A DNA stretch of 64,000 nt from Ramlibacter tataouinensis (lineage in GTDB: Bacteria; Pseudomonadota; Gammaproteobacteria; Burkholderiales; Burkholderiaceae_C). The notes under the pieces are model-generated. The model made no database searches and had not been told where the DNA came from. It saw only the letters and a program-made list of their open reading frames with translations. Shown one piece after another: positions 36,589-44,844 of the stretch. Where the stretch lies: contig NZ_CP116009.1 of assembly GCF_027941915.1 (NCBI RefSeq), positions 3,782,001 to 3,846,000 of the forward strand. Direction: 5' to 3'. Positions within the stretch are counted from its first letter, which is position 1. The number at the start of each line of letters is the position of its first letter. The translations under genes were made by a program, and so were the position numbers.

Positions 36589-37071
36589 ATGACCGAGCCC
36601 AGCGAATCCCAGGCCAGCGATCGCATCGAGCGCAGCATCCTCATCGACGCCCCGCGCGCCAAGGTCTGGCAGCTGCTGTCCGATGCGGAACGGTTCGGTC
36701 GCTGGTTCGGCGCCGACCTGAAGGGGCAGACTTTCGCGCCCGGCCAGGTGACGCGCGGGCCGATCACCATCGAGGGCTACACCCACATCCTGTTCGAGGT
36801 GAAGGTCGAGCGCGTCGAGCCGCAGCAGCTGCTCTCGTGGCGCTGGCACCCGTACGCGGTCGATCCGGCCGTGGACTACAGCGGCGAAGAGCCCACCCTG
36901 GTCACCTGGACCCTGCACGACGCGCCCAACAACGCCACCCTGGTCAGGACGGTGGAGTCCGGCTTCGACCAGGTGCCGCCGCACCGCCGGCTGGAGGCCT
37001 TCCGCATGAACTCCGGCGGCTGGACCGCCCAGCTGGAGAACATCCGCCGCCATGCCGAAGCCGCGCGCTGA
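36589..37071 (+). CDS. SRPBCC (AHSA1-like) domain protein
   Basis: A 160-residue START-like fold protein. RSILIDAPRAKVWQLLSDAE then FGRWFGADLKGQTFAPGQVT is the typical AHSA1 beginning, and GWTAQLENIRRHAEAA closes it with the C-terminal helix. These proteins bind hydrophobic ligands. It is followed by an ArsR gene with a 20-base overlap, a very common pairing. CAGGAGAG precedes ATG 36589. Confidence 0.93.
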   Translation: MTEPSESQASDRIERSILIDAPRAKVWQLLSDAERFGRWFGADLKGQTFAPGQVTRGPITIEGYTHILFEVKVERVEPQQLLSWRWHPYAVDPAVDYSGEEPTLVTWTLHDAPNNATLVRTVESGFDQVPPHRRLEAFRMNSGGWTAQLENIRRHAEAAR

Positions 37072-37447
37072 GTCTGCCGCAGCCGAGGCTGCCGGCGCAG
37101 GACCGGTGCGGCCCCAGCCACCAGCCGCGCCGCCGTCGCAGCTCGCCCAGGTGTTCTTCGCGCTGGGCGACGCGACGCGGCTGCGCCTGGTCGCCGTGCT
37201 GTGCGCCGGCGGCGCCTTTTCCATCACCCAGCTCACCGCCAACACCGACATCAGCCGCCAGGCCGTGACCAAGCACCTGCAGGTGCTGGCCGACGCCGGC
37301 CTGGTCAAGGACCTGAAGATCGGCCGCGAGCGGCTGTGGCAGTTCGATCCCACCCAGCTGGAAGAGGCGCGCCGGACCCTCGAGGTGATCGGGCGCCAGT
37401 GGGACACGGCGCTGGCGAAGCTGAAGGCGTTCGCGCAGGATCAGTAG
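37052..37447 (+). CDS. ArsR-family transcriptional regulator
   Basis: A 131-residue ArsR winged-helix repressor (FFALGDATRLRLVAVLCAGG, then DISRQAVTKHLQVLADAGLV). It lacks the classic metal-binding CxCxxC motif, as is usual for ArsR proteins paired with SRPBCC genes. It overlaps the SRPBCC gene by 20 bases, so it is translationally coupled and probably represses its own operon at the two palindromes upstream. Its 3' end overlaps the convergent decarboxylase gene by 7 bases. Confidence 0.92.
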   Translation: MPKPRAESAAAEAAGAGPVRPQPPAAPPSQLAQVFFALGDATRLRLVAVLCAGGAFSITQLTANTDISRQAVTKHLQVLADAGLVKDLKIGRERLWQFDPTQLEEARRTLEVIGRQWDTALAKLKAFAQDQ

Positions 37448-38178
37448 GCGGGCTGGAGATTTTGCGATTCGAACAGCCGCCCGAATCCGCGCGACCGCGG
37501 TGCCACGCCGGCCAGTCGCACCACATCCCAGAAGCCGGCCGGGGAGCTGGCGGTCACCGGCAGCCCCAGCTCGCGCTCGAGCTGGCGGATCGCGTCCAGC
37601 GTGAGCAGGCCGCCGCAGGAGATGAAGACGCCGTCCGCCGTGGCGTTCTGCGCGAGCACCTGGTGCGACAGGCGCACCAGCGCTTCGGTGGAGACCTCGC
37701 CGACTTCCTGCACGCCCGTGATGGACATCCCCTGGATCGCCGTCACGGTGAAGCCGGCCTGCGTCAGGTAGGCCTCCAGCTTGTCGTTCAGCTCGTCGAT
37801 GTAGGAGGTCGCGACCGCGACGCGCCGGATGCCCAGCTGCCGCAGCGCCGCCAGGATGGCGTGGCTCATCGTGGTGCAGGGCACGCCGGTGGCTTCCTGC
37901 ATCCGCTCGCGCAGCGATTCGGTGAACGCCGCGCCCCGGTAGAAGCTGATCGAAGTCCCCATCAGCGAGATGGCCTCGGCCCCGGCCTCGCGCAGCTCGC
38001 AGGCGCGGTCGAGCACGGTGTCGATGACCGGCGCGAAGCCTTCCGGCGACACCCCGGCGATGCCCAGGCCGCGGGCGATGAAGCGCACGCGATCGCCGTA
38101 AAGCAGCGGGCCGTCCTGCGGCACCCGGCCATGGCCGGGCGGCACGACCAGGCCGATCGTGGGCACGCGGTCGCTCAC
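37441..38178 (-). CDS. Arylmalonate decarboxylase homologue
   Basis: A 245-residue Asp/Glu-racemase-fold enzyme that aligns closely with Bordetella arylmalonate decarboxylase, which decarboxylates alpha-aryl malonates without cofactor. Catalytic residues fall at the same numbers: Thr75-Ser76 (LMGTSISF), Tyr126 (TSYIDE), and Cys188-Gly189 (ISCGGLLTLDA). Gly74 is retained, so there is no second active-site Cys and racemase activity is not expected. PTIGLVVPP begins the protein. It overlaps the upstream receptor gene by 4 bases (ATGA). A maleate isomerase-like activity is the main alternative. Confidence 0.88.
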   Translation of the reverse strand: MSDRVPTIGLVVPPGHGRVPQDGPLLYGDRVRFIARGLGIAGVSPEGFAPVIDTVLDRACELREAGAEAISLMGTSISFYRGAAFTESLRERMQEATGVPCTTMSHAILAALRQLGIRRVAVATSYIDELNDKLEAYLTQAGFTVTAIQGMSITGVQEVGEVSTEALVRLSHQVLAQNATADGVFISCGGLLTLDAIRQLERELGLPVTASSPAGFWDVVRLAGVAPRSRGFGRLFESQNLQPAY

Positions 38179-39161
38179 TGGACGGCGATCTTCTGCGACT
38201 TGATCAGCTTGGACCAGTCGGCCGTTTCCCTGGCCATGGCCTGCCCCAGCTGTGCCGGCGGCAGGTACGAGACGACGCCGCCGGCGCGGGAGGCCGCCTG
38301 CTCCAGCTCGGCGCTGGACAGCACCTTGCGCAGGGCCTCGTCCAGCTTGGCGACCACGGGTGCCGGCGTGCCGGCCGGGGCCAGCACGAACAGGCGCGGC
38401 GCGACGTCGAAGCCGGGCAGGGCGTCGGCGAAGGCGGGCACCTTCTCGGCGCCGGCCAGCTTGCCGGCGCTCATCATGCCGATGGCCTTGAGCTTGCCGG
38501 CGTTCGCCTGCGTCAGCCCGGCCGCCGCGCTGACCACGCCGATGGGCACCTGGCCGCCGATCACGTCCGGCACGATCTGGGAGGCGCCGCGGTAGGGGAT
38601 GTGGACGATGAAGGATTGCGAGCGCGCCTTCAGCATCTCGAAGCCGAGGTGGTGGACGGTGCCCACGCCCGAGGTCGCATACGAGAGGCCGCCCGGCTTG
38701 GCCTTGATCAGCTCGAGCAGCTCCTTCGGGTTGTTCGCCGGCAGGCTGTTGCCGGCCACCACCATCAGCGGCGTGACGAAGGCGCCGGCCACCGGCGTGA
38801 AGGACTTGATCGGGTCGAGGTTGCCGCGCGGCTGCAGCAGCGAGGTGATCATCATGCCGCTCTCGCCCAGCAGCAGCGTGTAGCCGTCGGGGGCCGCGTT
38901 GGCGACCGCCTCGGCGGCGATCATGCCGCTGGCGCCGGACCGGTTCTCCACCACCACCTGCTGGCCCAGCAGCGCCGGCAGGCGGGCCGACAGCAGCCGC
39001 GCCATCGCGTCCACGCCGCCGCCGGCGTTGTAGCCCACCAGCAGCTTGACCGGCTTGTCCGGAAAGGCCTGGGCCGCCGCGAACGGGCTGGCCAGGGCCA
39101 GGGTGGCGGCCGCCAGCAGGGCGCGGCGCGAGGCCAGGAAGGAAGGGATTCGCTTGGTCAC
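38175..39161 (-). CDS. Bug/TctC-family tripartite tricarboxylate receptor
   Basis: A 328-residue periplasmic solute-binding protein. A signal peptide spans about residues 1-31 (LLAAATLALASPFAAAQAF ends it). The mature start FPDKPVKLLVGYNAGGGVDA and the ENRSGASGMIAAEAVANAAP segment are TctC hallmarks. Start GTG 39161 has AAGGAG at good spacing. Such proteins usually need TctA/TctB membrane partners, which are absent here, as is common for the numerous Bug proteins of Burkholderiales. It may capture the malonate or sugar-acid substrate of its operon. Confidence 0.94.
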   Translation of the reverse strand: MTKRIPSFLASRRALLAAATLALASPFAAAQAFPDKPVKLLVGYNAGGGVDAMARLLSARLPALLGQQVVVENRSGASGMIAAEAVANAAPDGYTLLLGESGMMITSLLQPRGNLDPIKSFTPVAGAFVTPLMVVAGNSLPANNPKELLELIKAKPGGLSYATSGVGTVHHLGFEMLKARSQSFIVHIPYRGASQIVPDVIGGQVPIGVVSAAAGLTQANAGKLKAIGMMSAGKLAGAEKVPAFADALPGFDVAPRLFVLAPAGTPAPVVAKLDEALRKVLSSAELEQAASRAGGVVSYLPPAQLGQAMARETADWSKLIKSQKIAVQ

Positions 39162-39196
39162 GGGTAGTCTCCTTGAGTTCGTTGTGGTTCGGTGGC

Positions 39197-40354
39197 TCAG
39201 GCCTTGCCGGCCCCGCGCGAGCCGGGGCGCTTGGCCAGTTCGGCCACGCGCTCGCGGTTGGGCCGGAAGCCCAGGCCCGGCGCCTCGGGCAGCGCCAGCA
39301 TGCCCTCGACCGGCTCGGGCAGGCCGTCGAACACCAGCTTGCAGCATTCGACCGCCACCGAGTGGTACTCCACCAGGCTGCCGTTGGCGAGCCCGGCGTG
39401 CAGGTGCATGTTGTGGTGCGGCCAGGCGCCGCCGTTGGCGAAGCCGGCGTTGAAGGCGGCGGCCAGGCCGGCGATCTTCAGGCACTGGGTGTAGCCGCCG
39501 GTGATGCAGGCATTGGGCTGCACCACGTCCACGGCCTGCGCCGCCAGCATGTCGCGGAAGCGGCTGGCCAGGCCCTCGTTCTGGCCGGCGGCCAGCGGGA
39601 TGCGGGTCCTGGCGCGCAGCTTGGCCAGGTTGGGGATGTCGTTCTGCGCCACCGGCTCCTCGAAGAAGCTGATGTCGAAGTCCTCGATGCGCCGGGCCAG
39701 GTCCTGGGCATGGAAGTAGTCCAGGCTGCAGTTGGCGTCGATGTACAGCTGCACGTCCGGGCCGACCGCCTCGCGCACGGCGCGGATGCGCTCCACGTCC
39801 TCGCGGATCACGTCGGCCAGCGGGCGCGGCTCGTCGCGCCGCTGCAGCGCGTGGTGGCCGACCGTCATCTTCAGGCGCTTGAAGCCGCGCTCGACCCAGC
39901 TGCGCGCCGCCGCGGCGAGTTCGTCGCGGTCGAAGAAGGCGAAGCCGAAGGTGGCGTAGACCGGCACCCGGTCGCGCGCGCCGCCCAGCAGGCGCCAGCA
40001 GGGCTGGCCCAGGATCTGGCCCTTGAGGTCCCACAGCGCCAGGTCGATCGCGGCGATCGCGTGGCTGGCGTAGCCCGACTGGCCGCGCGGGGCGAGCAGC
40101 CAGAACAGCTTGTCCCAGATCTGCTCGTGGCGCAGCGGGTCCATGCCGACCAGGGCATGGCCGGCCACTTCGTTGACGATGGCGGCGACCACCTCTTCCT
40201 CGGTGATCGCGGTCATGCCGCAGCCGGTGCGGCCGTCGTCGAGTTCCACCTCGACGATGCAGATGGACAGGAACGTGGACTTGCTGCGGCTGCCGCTGCC
40301 CACGGTGACGGGCAGGTTGAGCGGGGTGGCGCGGACGGCGGTGATGGTTGGCAT
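39197..40354 (-). CDS. Mandelate racemase/muconate lactonizing-family enzyme
   Basis: A 385-residue enolase-superfamily enzyme. The capping domain is followed by the barrel with RLKMTVG (Arg160 and Lys162 at the usual KxK place, the first Lys being Arg), metal ligands in YIDANC (Asp206), FFEEP (Glu232/233) and AAGQNEG (Glu260), and the basic His in WPHHNMHLHAG. It should abstract a proton alpha to a carboxylate. The precise substrate is unclear. It is separated from LysR by 110 bases with a palindrome, and heads the receptor-decarboxylase operon. Confidence 0.9.
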   Translation of the reverse strand: MPTITAVRATPLNLPVTVGSGSRSKSTFLSICIVEVELDDGRTGCGMTAITEEEVVAAIVNEVAGHALVGMDPLRHEQIWDKLFWLLAPRGQSGYASHAIAAIDLALWDLKGQILGQPCWRLLGGARDRVPVYATFGFAFFDRDELAAAARSWVERGFKRLKMTVGHHALQRRDEPRPLADVIREDVERIRAVREAVGPDVQLYIDANCSLDYFHAQDLARRIEDFDISFFEEPVAQNDIPNLAKLRARTRIPLAAGQNEGLASRFRDMLAAQAVDVVQPNACITGGYTQCLKIAGLAAAFNAGFANGGAWPHHNMHLHAGLANGSLVEYHSVAVECCKLVFDGLPEPVEGMLALPEAPGLGFRPNRERVAELAKRPGSRGAGKA

Positions 40355-40411
40355 GGCCGGCCAGTGTCCGGATGCCCCGGCGGGGTGGCAAGCAGACGCC
40401 GCGATGCCGGC

Positions 40412-40428
40412 TTTCGCGTACCGCGAAA
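40412..40428. promoter_or_regulatory. Palindromic operator upstream of the MR-family operon
   Basis: TTTCGCG and CGCGAAA flank TAC, a 17-bp perfect dyad located 58 bases upstream of the enolase-superfamily start. It lies after the LysR gene in the same strand and fits an IclR- or LysR-type operator. Regulation by the adjacent LysR protein is inferred. Confidence 0.55.
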
Positions 40429-40464
40429 TCAGGGTTCCCCCGGGGCGCGCGGCCCGCAGCGGGC

Positions 40465-41358
40465 TCAGCCCTCGGTCAGCAGGGCCTGCACCAGCGTGCG
40501 GGCCGCCGCCGGCGCATCGCTGCCGGTGCGCAGGGCCAGGTAGTGCGTGCGCTCGGCCCAGTCCTCCGCCAGCGGCAGGGCCTGCAGCGGCAGGTGCTGC
40601 AGCTGCGGTGCGATGGCTTCGCCCGGCAGCACGGCCACGCCCAGGCCGGCCGCCACCAGGCGGCTGGCGGCGTCGAAGCTGCGCATCTGCAGCCGCACCT
40701 TGATGCTCTGGCGCAGCGCCGTGGCCGCGTTGAACAGGCGGGTGCTGACCGCATTCGGCCCGGCCACCACGATGAAGTTCTCGTCCACCAGGTCGGCCAG
40801 GCGCAGCGGGCCGGCGCCGCCAAGCGGGTGGCCGCGCGGCACCACCAGCACCAGCCGGTCGCGGAAGAAGGGCAGGAATTCCAGTCCGGCCGAGAGCGTC
40901 CGGGTATCGACCACGCCCACGTCGGTGCGGCCTTCCAGCAGCGCCTGCGCGATCTCCGGGCTGATGCGCTCCTCCACGTCGACGCGGATGCCTGGATGGC
41001 TGCGGGTGAACGCCTGCAGCCGCGCCGGCAGGACCTCCAGCAGCGCCGACGCATTGGCCAGCATGCGCACCTGGCCGGCCAGCCCCTGGCTCAGGTCGTG
41101 CAGGTCGGTGGCGAGTCGGTCGGCATCGGCCAGCAGCCCGCGCCCGCGCTGCACCAGCACGCGCCCGGCGGACGTGAGTTCCACGCCGCGCGGCGAGCGC
41201 TCGAAGATGCGGATGCCCAGCGCCGCCTCCAGCGACGAGATGCGCGCGCTCGCCGCCGCGACGGCCAGCTGCAGTCGGTCGCTCCCGGCGCTGATCGAGC
41301 CGGACTCGGCCACGGCGATCACGACGCGCAGCGTGAGAAGGTCGAACGCGGCATTCAT
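40465..41358 (-). CDS. LysR-family transcriptional regulator
   Basis: A 297-residue LTTR. The N-terminal helix-turn-helix region reads LLTLRVVIAVAESGSISAGS with LQLAVAAASARISSLEAALG, and the C-terminal effector domain runs to residue 290 (LEVLPARLQAFTRSHPGIRV, GAGPLRLADLVDENFIVVAG). It is transcribed in the same direction as the MR/receptor/decarboxylase operon immediately downstream, its likely target. The usual divergent LysR arrangement is not used. Confidence 0.93.
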   Translation of the reverse strand: MNAAFDLLTLRVVIAVAESGSISAGSDRLQLAVAAASARISSLEAALGIRIFERSPRGVELTSAGRVLVQRGRGLLADADRLATDLHDLSQGLAGQVRMLANASALLEVLPARLQAFTRSHPGIRVDVEERISPEIAQALLEGRTDVGVVDTRTLSAGLEFLPFFRDRLVLVVPRGHPLGGAGPLRLADLVDENFIVVAGPNAVSTRLFNAATALRQSIKVRLQMRSFDAASRLVAAGLGVAVLPGEAIAPQLQHLPLQALPLAEDWAERTHYLALRTGSDAPAAARTLVQALLTEG

Positions 41359-41404
41359 GCCGGGATTATCCGGGGGGCTGCGCGCTCACCGTCGCCGGCG
41401 GCGC

Positions 41405-42133
41405 CTACGCATCCAGTTCCGGATAGCGCCGGAAGATCCCTTGCTCGTTGAAGGCGATGCGCCGCCCGCTGGCCAGGTACGCGCGCAGGCGCCGGTGCGT
41501 GGCCACGCCCGCGTGCAGCGCCGCCACCCGGGGTGCCTTCTTCAGCACGCGCCGGGTTGCCTTGGGGAACGCGTACTGCAGCCCGTCCACCACCTGGAAC
41601 AGCGACAGGTCGGCATAGGACAGCCGCCCGCCCACCAGTTGCGGCATGGAAGCGCCGGCGTTGCGCGGGTTGCGTTCGAGCACCGCCTCGAACCAGGCCA
41701 TGAACTTGGTCAGCCGGTGGCGGCGGAAGTCGGCCGCGCGGCGCTGCGCTTCCGCCTGCTGGTCCTCGTAGTACAGGCCGCTGGCGATCGGGTGGTGCAC
41801 GTCGTGCACCTCGGCCACGAAGTCGGCGATCGTCAGCTGGATCTGGTGCGTCCAGAGCGCATCGGCCGCACGGGCGCCCACCAGCCCCAGCTTCGGCCCC
41901 AGGTACAGCAGGATCGCCGCGGTCTGCGCCAGCACCAGCTTGCCGTCGACCAGGAACGGCGGCGCGAACGGCGGGCGCTGCACCTCGGGCGAGGACAGGT
42001 AGCGGTCCATCGCCGGCATGCCGCCTTCCTCGCGCGCGACGTCGACGTAGGGCGCACCGGCCGCCTCCAGCGCCAGCCGGACGAATTCGCCGCGGCCCTG
42101 GATGGTGGGCCAGTAGTGGAGTTCGTAGGGCAT
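41405..42133 (-). CDS. Glutathione S-transferase family protein
   Basis: A 242-residue GST. The thioredoxin-fold domain starts YELHYWPTIQGRGEFVRLAL (Tyr of the active site near residue 7) and includes the QTAAILLYLG glutathione-binding cis-Pro segment; the all-helical C-terminal domain follows (QIQLTIADFVAEVHDVHHPI). This Y-W-x-GRGE form is the sigma/GstA-like type. ATG 42133 was chosen over an upstream in-frame codon because it starts with the conserved strand. Confidence 0.92.
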   Translation of the reverse strand: MPYELHYWPTIQGRGEFVRLALEAAGAPYVDVAREEGGMPAMDRYLSSPEVQRPPFAPPFLVDGKLVLAQTAAILLYLGPKLGLVGARAADALWTHQIQLTIADFVAEVHDVHHPIASGLYYEDQQAEAQRRAADFRRHRLTKFMAWFEAVLERNPRNAGASMPQLVGGRLSYADLSLFQVVDGLQYAFPKATRRVLKKAPRVAALHAGVATHRRLRAYLASGRRIAFNEQGIFRRYPELDA

Positions 42134-42196
42134 CGGGGCGGGCCTTTCCTGCGGTTGCGTGGATGGTGGCACCGTTCGGCGGCGAAGGGCGAGCGC

Positions 42197-42919
42197 TCAG
42201 CTGAGCAAGGGCGCCCATTCCGCTCCGGCGGGCGCCTCGATGCTCAAGCCGCCCGGCAGCTCGACGCGCAGCGCATGCAGCCAGAGCCGCGACACGCCCA
42301 GCCACTGCGCCACCGCCCGGTTGTGCGCGCCCTTGCCGTGCGTCGTGTCGCCCACCAGCGGATGCGCGAGGTGCTTGAAGTGCCGGCGGATCTGGTGGCG
42401 CCGCCCGGTGAGCGGATCCACTTCCACCAGCGCATAGCGGCTGCTCGGGTGCCGGCCGTCCACGCTGAACGGCCAGTCGAAGCAGGCCAGTCGCCGGTAG
42501 CGGGTGAGGGCCGCCACGCGCGGCTGGCCGGCGGAGGGCAGCTCCGGATCGCGGGCCAGCGGGTAGTCGATCTCTCCGGCTTCGGGCGGCCAGCCGCGCA
42601 CGAGCGCGAGGTACTGCTTGCGGATGCGGCCAGCCTCGAAGGCCTGGCCGTGCTCGCGCGCGGCCTGCGCGTGGCGGGCGAACAGCAGGACGCCGCTGGT
42701 GGCCTTGTCCAGGCGGTGCAGGGGGAAGACCCGCTCGCCGAGCTGCCGCTCGAGCAGGTCGACGGCGGTGTGCGTCTCGTGCGCGTCGAGGCTGCTGGGG
42801 TGGACCAGCAGGCCGGCGGGCTTGTCGATGGCGGCGAGGTCGGCGTCGAGGTGGATGAGGCGCAGCCCAGCCTCCCCTGCGGGCACTTTTCCCATCGGCA
42901 GTGACTCGGGCGGTGCCAT
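42197..42919 (-). CDS. Pseudouridine synthase, RluA/TruC family
   Basis: A 240-residue RNA pseudouridine synthase. LDADLAAIDKPAGLLVHPS and the motif FPLHRLDKATSGVLLFAR with the catalytic Asp (HRLDK) are clear; YALVEVDPLTGRRHQIRRHF and HPLVGDTTHGKG complete the RluA pattern. No S4 domain is present, fitting TruC (tRNA Psi65) or related short RluA members. ATG 42919 has GGAAGA close upstream; other in-frame ATGs exist at 42946 and 42895. Confidence 0.9.
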   Translation of the reverse strand: MAPPESLPMGKVPAGEAGLRLIHLDADLAAIDKPAGLLVHPSSLDAHETHTAVDLLERQLGERVFPLHRLDKATSGVLLFARHAQAAREHGQAFEAGRIRKQYLALVRGWPPEAGEIDYPLARDPELPSAGQPRVAALTRYRRLACFDWPFSVDGRHPSSRYALVEVDPLTGRRHQIRRHFKHLAHPLVGDTTHGKGAHNRAVAQWLGVSRLWLHALRVELPGGLSIEAPAGAEWAPLLS

Positions 42920-43062
42920 GTGTTCTTCCGGTGCGTGGGGCGCCATGCTGCCAGAGGGGCGGGCATCGGCGCTGAGCCAGCCGGCCGGATCAGCCACGAA
43001 GCACCCCGTGCAGCGGCTGCGGTCCTACACCGCAAGCGCCGAAGCAGCGCGACCATCCGCCC

Positions 43063-43665
43063 ATGGTCCCGTCCCCGCAACGTCGCCTGCTCCTGCTGTC
43101 CGCCGCCGTCGTGCTCGCGGCCTGCGCCGGCACGCCGCCGCCCGCGACCGTGCAGGTCTTCACCTGGCCGCTGCAACTGCCGGCCGGGTCCGGCTACCGC
43201 TACGAGCGCCTGCCCTCGCAGGCCGCGCAGCCGAGCCAGAACGAGCTGGAAGCCGCCGCCGATGCGCTGCTGGCGCGCGCCGGGCTGCGGCGCGACGACG
43301 TGTCGCCGCGGCTGGCCGTGCAGTTGACGGCCCGACGCGACCCGGGGAGCTACGGCTACGGCCCCTGGGACGCACCGTATGGCGGCGGGCCGACGGTGGG
43401 CGTCGGCGTCGCGGGCGGCAGCGGTGGCGTCGGCGGCATCGGCATCGGGCTCGGCTTTCCGATCGGCGGCAGCGGCGCGCGGCCCGCGCAGCGCCTGGAC
43501 GTGCAGATCCGCGACCTGGCCAGCGGCCAAGTGGTGTTCCAGTCGCAAGCCAGCGGCAGCGCCGGCACCAGCCCGGTGGCGCTGCTGCGGGCGTCGCTGC
43601 GCGACTTCCCGAACGCGCGGCCGGGCACGCGGCAGGTGCCGCTGGACGATGCCGCCTCGCGCTGA
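43063..43665 (+). CDS. DUF4136-like lipoprotein
   Basis: A 200-residue lipoprotein. The signal peptide ends in a lipobox LAAC with Cys21. The mature protein has TFTWPLQLPAG-type strands, ELEAAADALLARAGLRRDDV and a Gly-rich central stretch (about residues 105-140). The overall pattern fits DUF4136 outer-membrane-associated lipoproteins. It is placed on the envelope by its lipobox; the function is unknown. Confidence 0.82.
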   Translation: MVPSPQRRLLLLSAAVVLAACAGTPPPATVQVFTWPLQLPAGSGYRYERLPSQAAQPSQNELEAAADALLARAGLRRDDVSPRLAVQLTARRDPGSYGYGPWDAPYGGGPTVGVGVAGGSGGVGGIGIGLGFPIGGSGARPAQRLDVQIRDLASGQVVFQSQASGSAGTSPVALLRASLRDFPNARPGTRQVPLDDAASR

Positions 43666-43738
43666 GCACGGCAGCGGGCGCACGGCCGGCGCACACCCCC
43701 TTGCCGCAGCGATGCGGCCCGCTGCTACATTGCCGCGC

Positions 43739-43978
43739 ATGTCCGACCTTCCCCCGCTGCCCCCCACTCGCACCGGCCGCTACCGGCACTACAAGGGCGG
43801 CGAGTACGAGGTGCTCGGCGCCGTGCGCCACAGCGAGACGCTGGAGCCATTGGTCCTGTACCGCGCGCTGTATGGCGAGCAGGGCCTGTGGGTGCGGCCG
43901 CACGCCATGTTCTTCGAAAGCATCGAGGTGGACGGCGCGCGCCGGCCGCGCTTCGAGCCGATCGCGACCGGGCCGTGA
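43739..43978 (+). CDS. DUF1653 domain protein
   Basis: A 79-residue protein almost wholly made of DUF1653: GRYRHYKGGEYEVLGAVRHS then ETLEPLVLYRALYGEQGLWV and RPHAMFFESIEVDG. Such small proteins have an SH3-like beta fold and unknown function. Its TGA stop overlaps the GTG start of the exonuclease gene (GTGA). Confidence 0.9.
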   Translation: MSDLPPLPPTRTGRYRHYKGGEYEVLGAVRHSETLEPLVLYRALYGEQGLWVRPHAMFFESIEVDGARRPRFEPIATGP

Positions 43979-44814
43979 TCGTCGACCTGATCGACGGCAC
44001 CTACGAGCTGTTCCGGCACTTCTACGGCCTGCGCCGCTTCACCAAGGGCGCCGACCGGCCGTTCGGCGCGGTGGCCGGGGTGCTCAACGGCGTGCTGCAG
44101 CTGCTCGAGAACCGCGCCACCCACGTCGGGGTGGCGACCGACCACGTCATCGAGTCGTTCCGCAACCGGCTCTGGCCCGGCTACAAGACCGGCGAGGGCA
44201 TCGAGCCGGCGCTGCTCGCGCAATTCCATTCGCTGGAAGAGGGCCTGGCGGCGATGGGCGTCGCGGTGTGGCCCATGGTCGAACTGGAAGCCGACGACGC
44301 GCTGGCCAGCGCCGCATCCATCGCCGCTGCCGACGAGCGGGTGCAGAAGGTGCTCGTCTGGACCCCGGACAAGGACCTGGCGCAGTGCGTGCGCGGCGAC
44401 CGCGTGGTGCAGGTGGACCGCCGCGGCCCGCAGATCCGCGCCGCCGGCGACATCCGGGCCAAGTTCGGCGTCGAGCCGGCCCTGATCCCCGACTTCCTGG
44501 CGCTGGTGGGCGACGCCGCCGACGGCTATCCCGGCATCGCGGGCATCGGTGCGGTCGGCGCCGCGCGGCTGTTGAACCGGTACGGGCCGATCGAGGCGTT
44601 CCCGGCCGACGTGCTGGGCGAACAGGCCGAGGCCGCGAAGCTGTTCAAGCAGCTGGCCACGCTGAAGAGCGATGCGCGGCTGTTCGAGGACGTGGAGGCG
44701 CTGCGCTGGTCGGGACCGACGCAGGCGTTCGCGGCGTGGACGGAGCGCATCGGGCAGCCGAAGCTGCTGCAGCGCGCCCTCGAGGTCCAGCAGAAGGTGG
44801 CTGATCGGGCCTGA
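43975..44814 (+). CDS. 5'-3' exonuclease, PolA N-terminal-domain/flap endonuclease type
   Basis: A 279-residue metal-dependent nuclease without the polymerase domain. IVDLIDGTYELFRHFYGLRR, VGVATDHVIESFRNRLWPGY, ELEADDALASAAS and WTPDKDLAQCVRGD carry the Asp metal ligands, and GDAADGYPGIAGIGAVGAAR is the helix-hairpin-helix (H3TH) DNA-binding site. Start GTG 43975 overlaps DUF1653; the frame stays open upstream but that part overlaps the DUF1653 gene. It removes RNA primers or flaps. Confidence 0.93.
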   Translation: MIVDLIDGTYELFRHFYGLRRFTKGADRPFGAVAGVLNGVLQLLENRATHVGVATDHVIESFRNRLWPGYKTGEGIEPALLAQFHSLEEGLAAMGVAVWPMVELEADDALASAASIAAADERVQKVLVWTPDKDLAQCVRGDRVVQVDRRGPQIRAAGDIRAKFGVEPALIPDFLALVGDAADGYPGIAGIGAVGAARLLNRYGPIEAFPADVLGEQAEAAKLFKQLATLKSDARLFEDVEALRWSGPTQAFAAWTERIGQPKLLQRALEVQQKVADRA

Positions 44815-44844
44815 GGGGGCCTGGTGGTCCTCCGGGCCAGCCCG

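Noticed and set aside
35458..37407. Long upstream extension of the DUF802 frame
   Set aside because: It overlaps DUF3348 and the convergent SRPBCC-ArsR genes; the ATGA overlap at 35457 fixes the real start.
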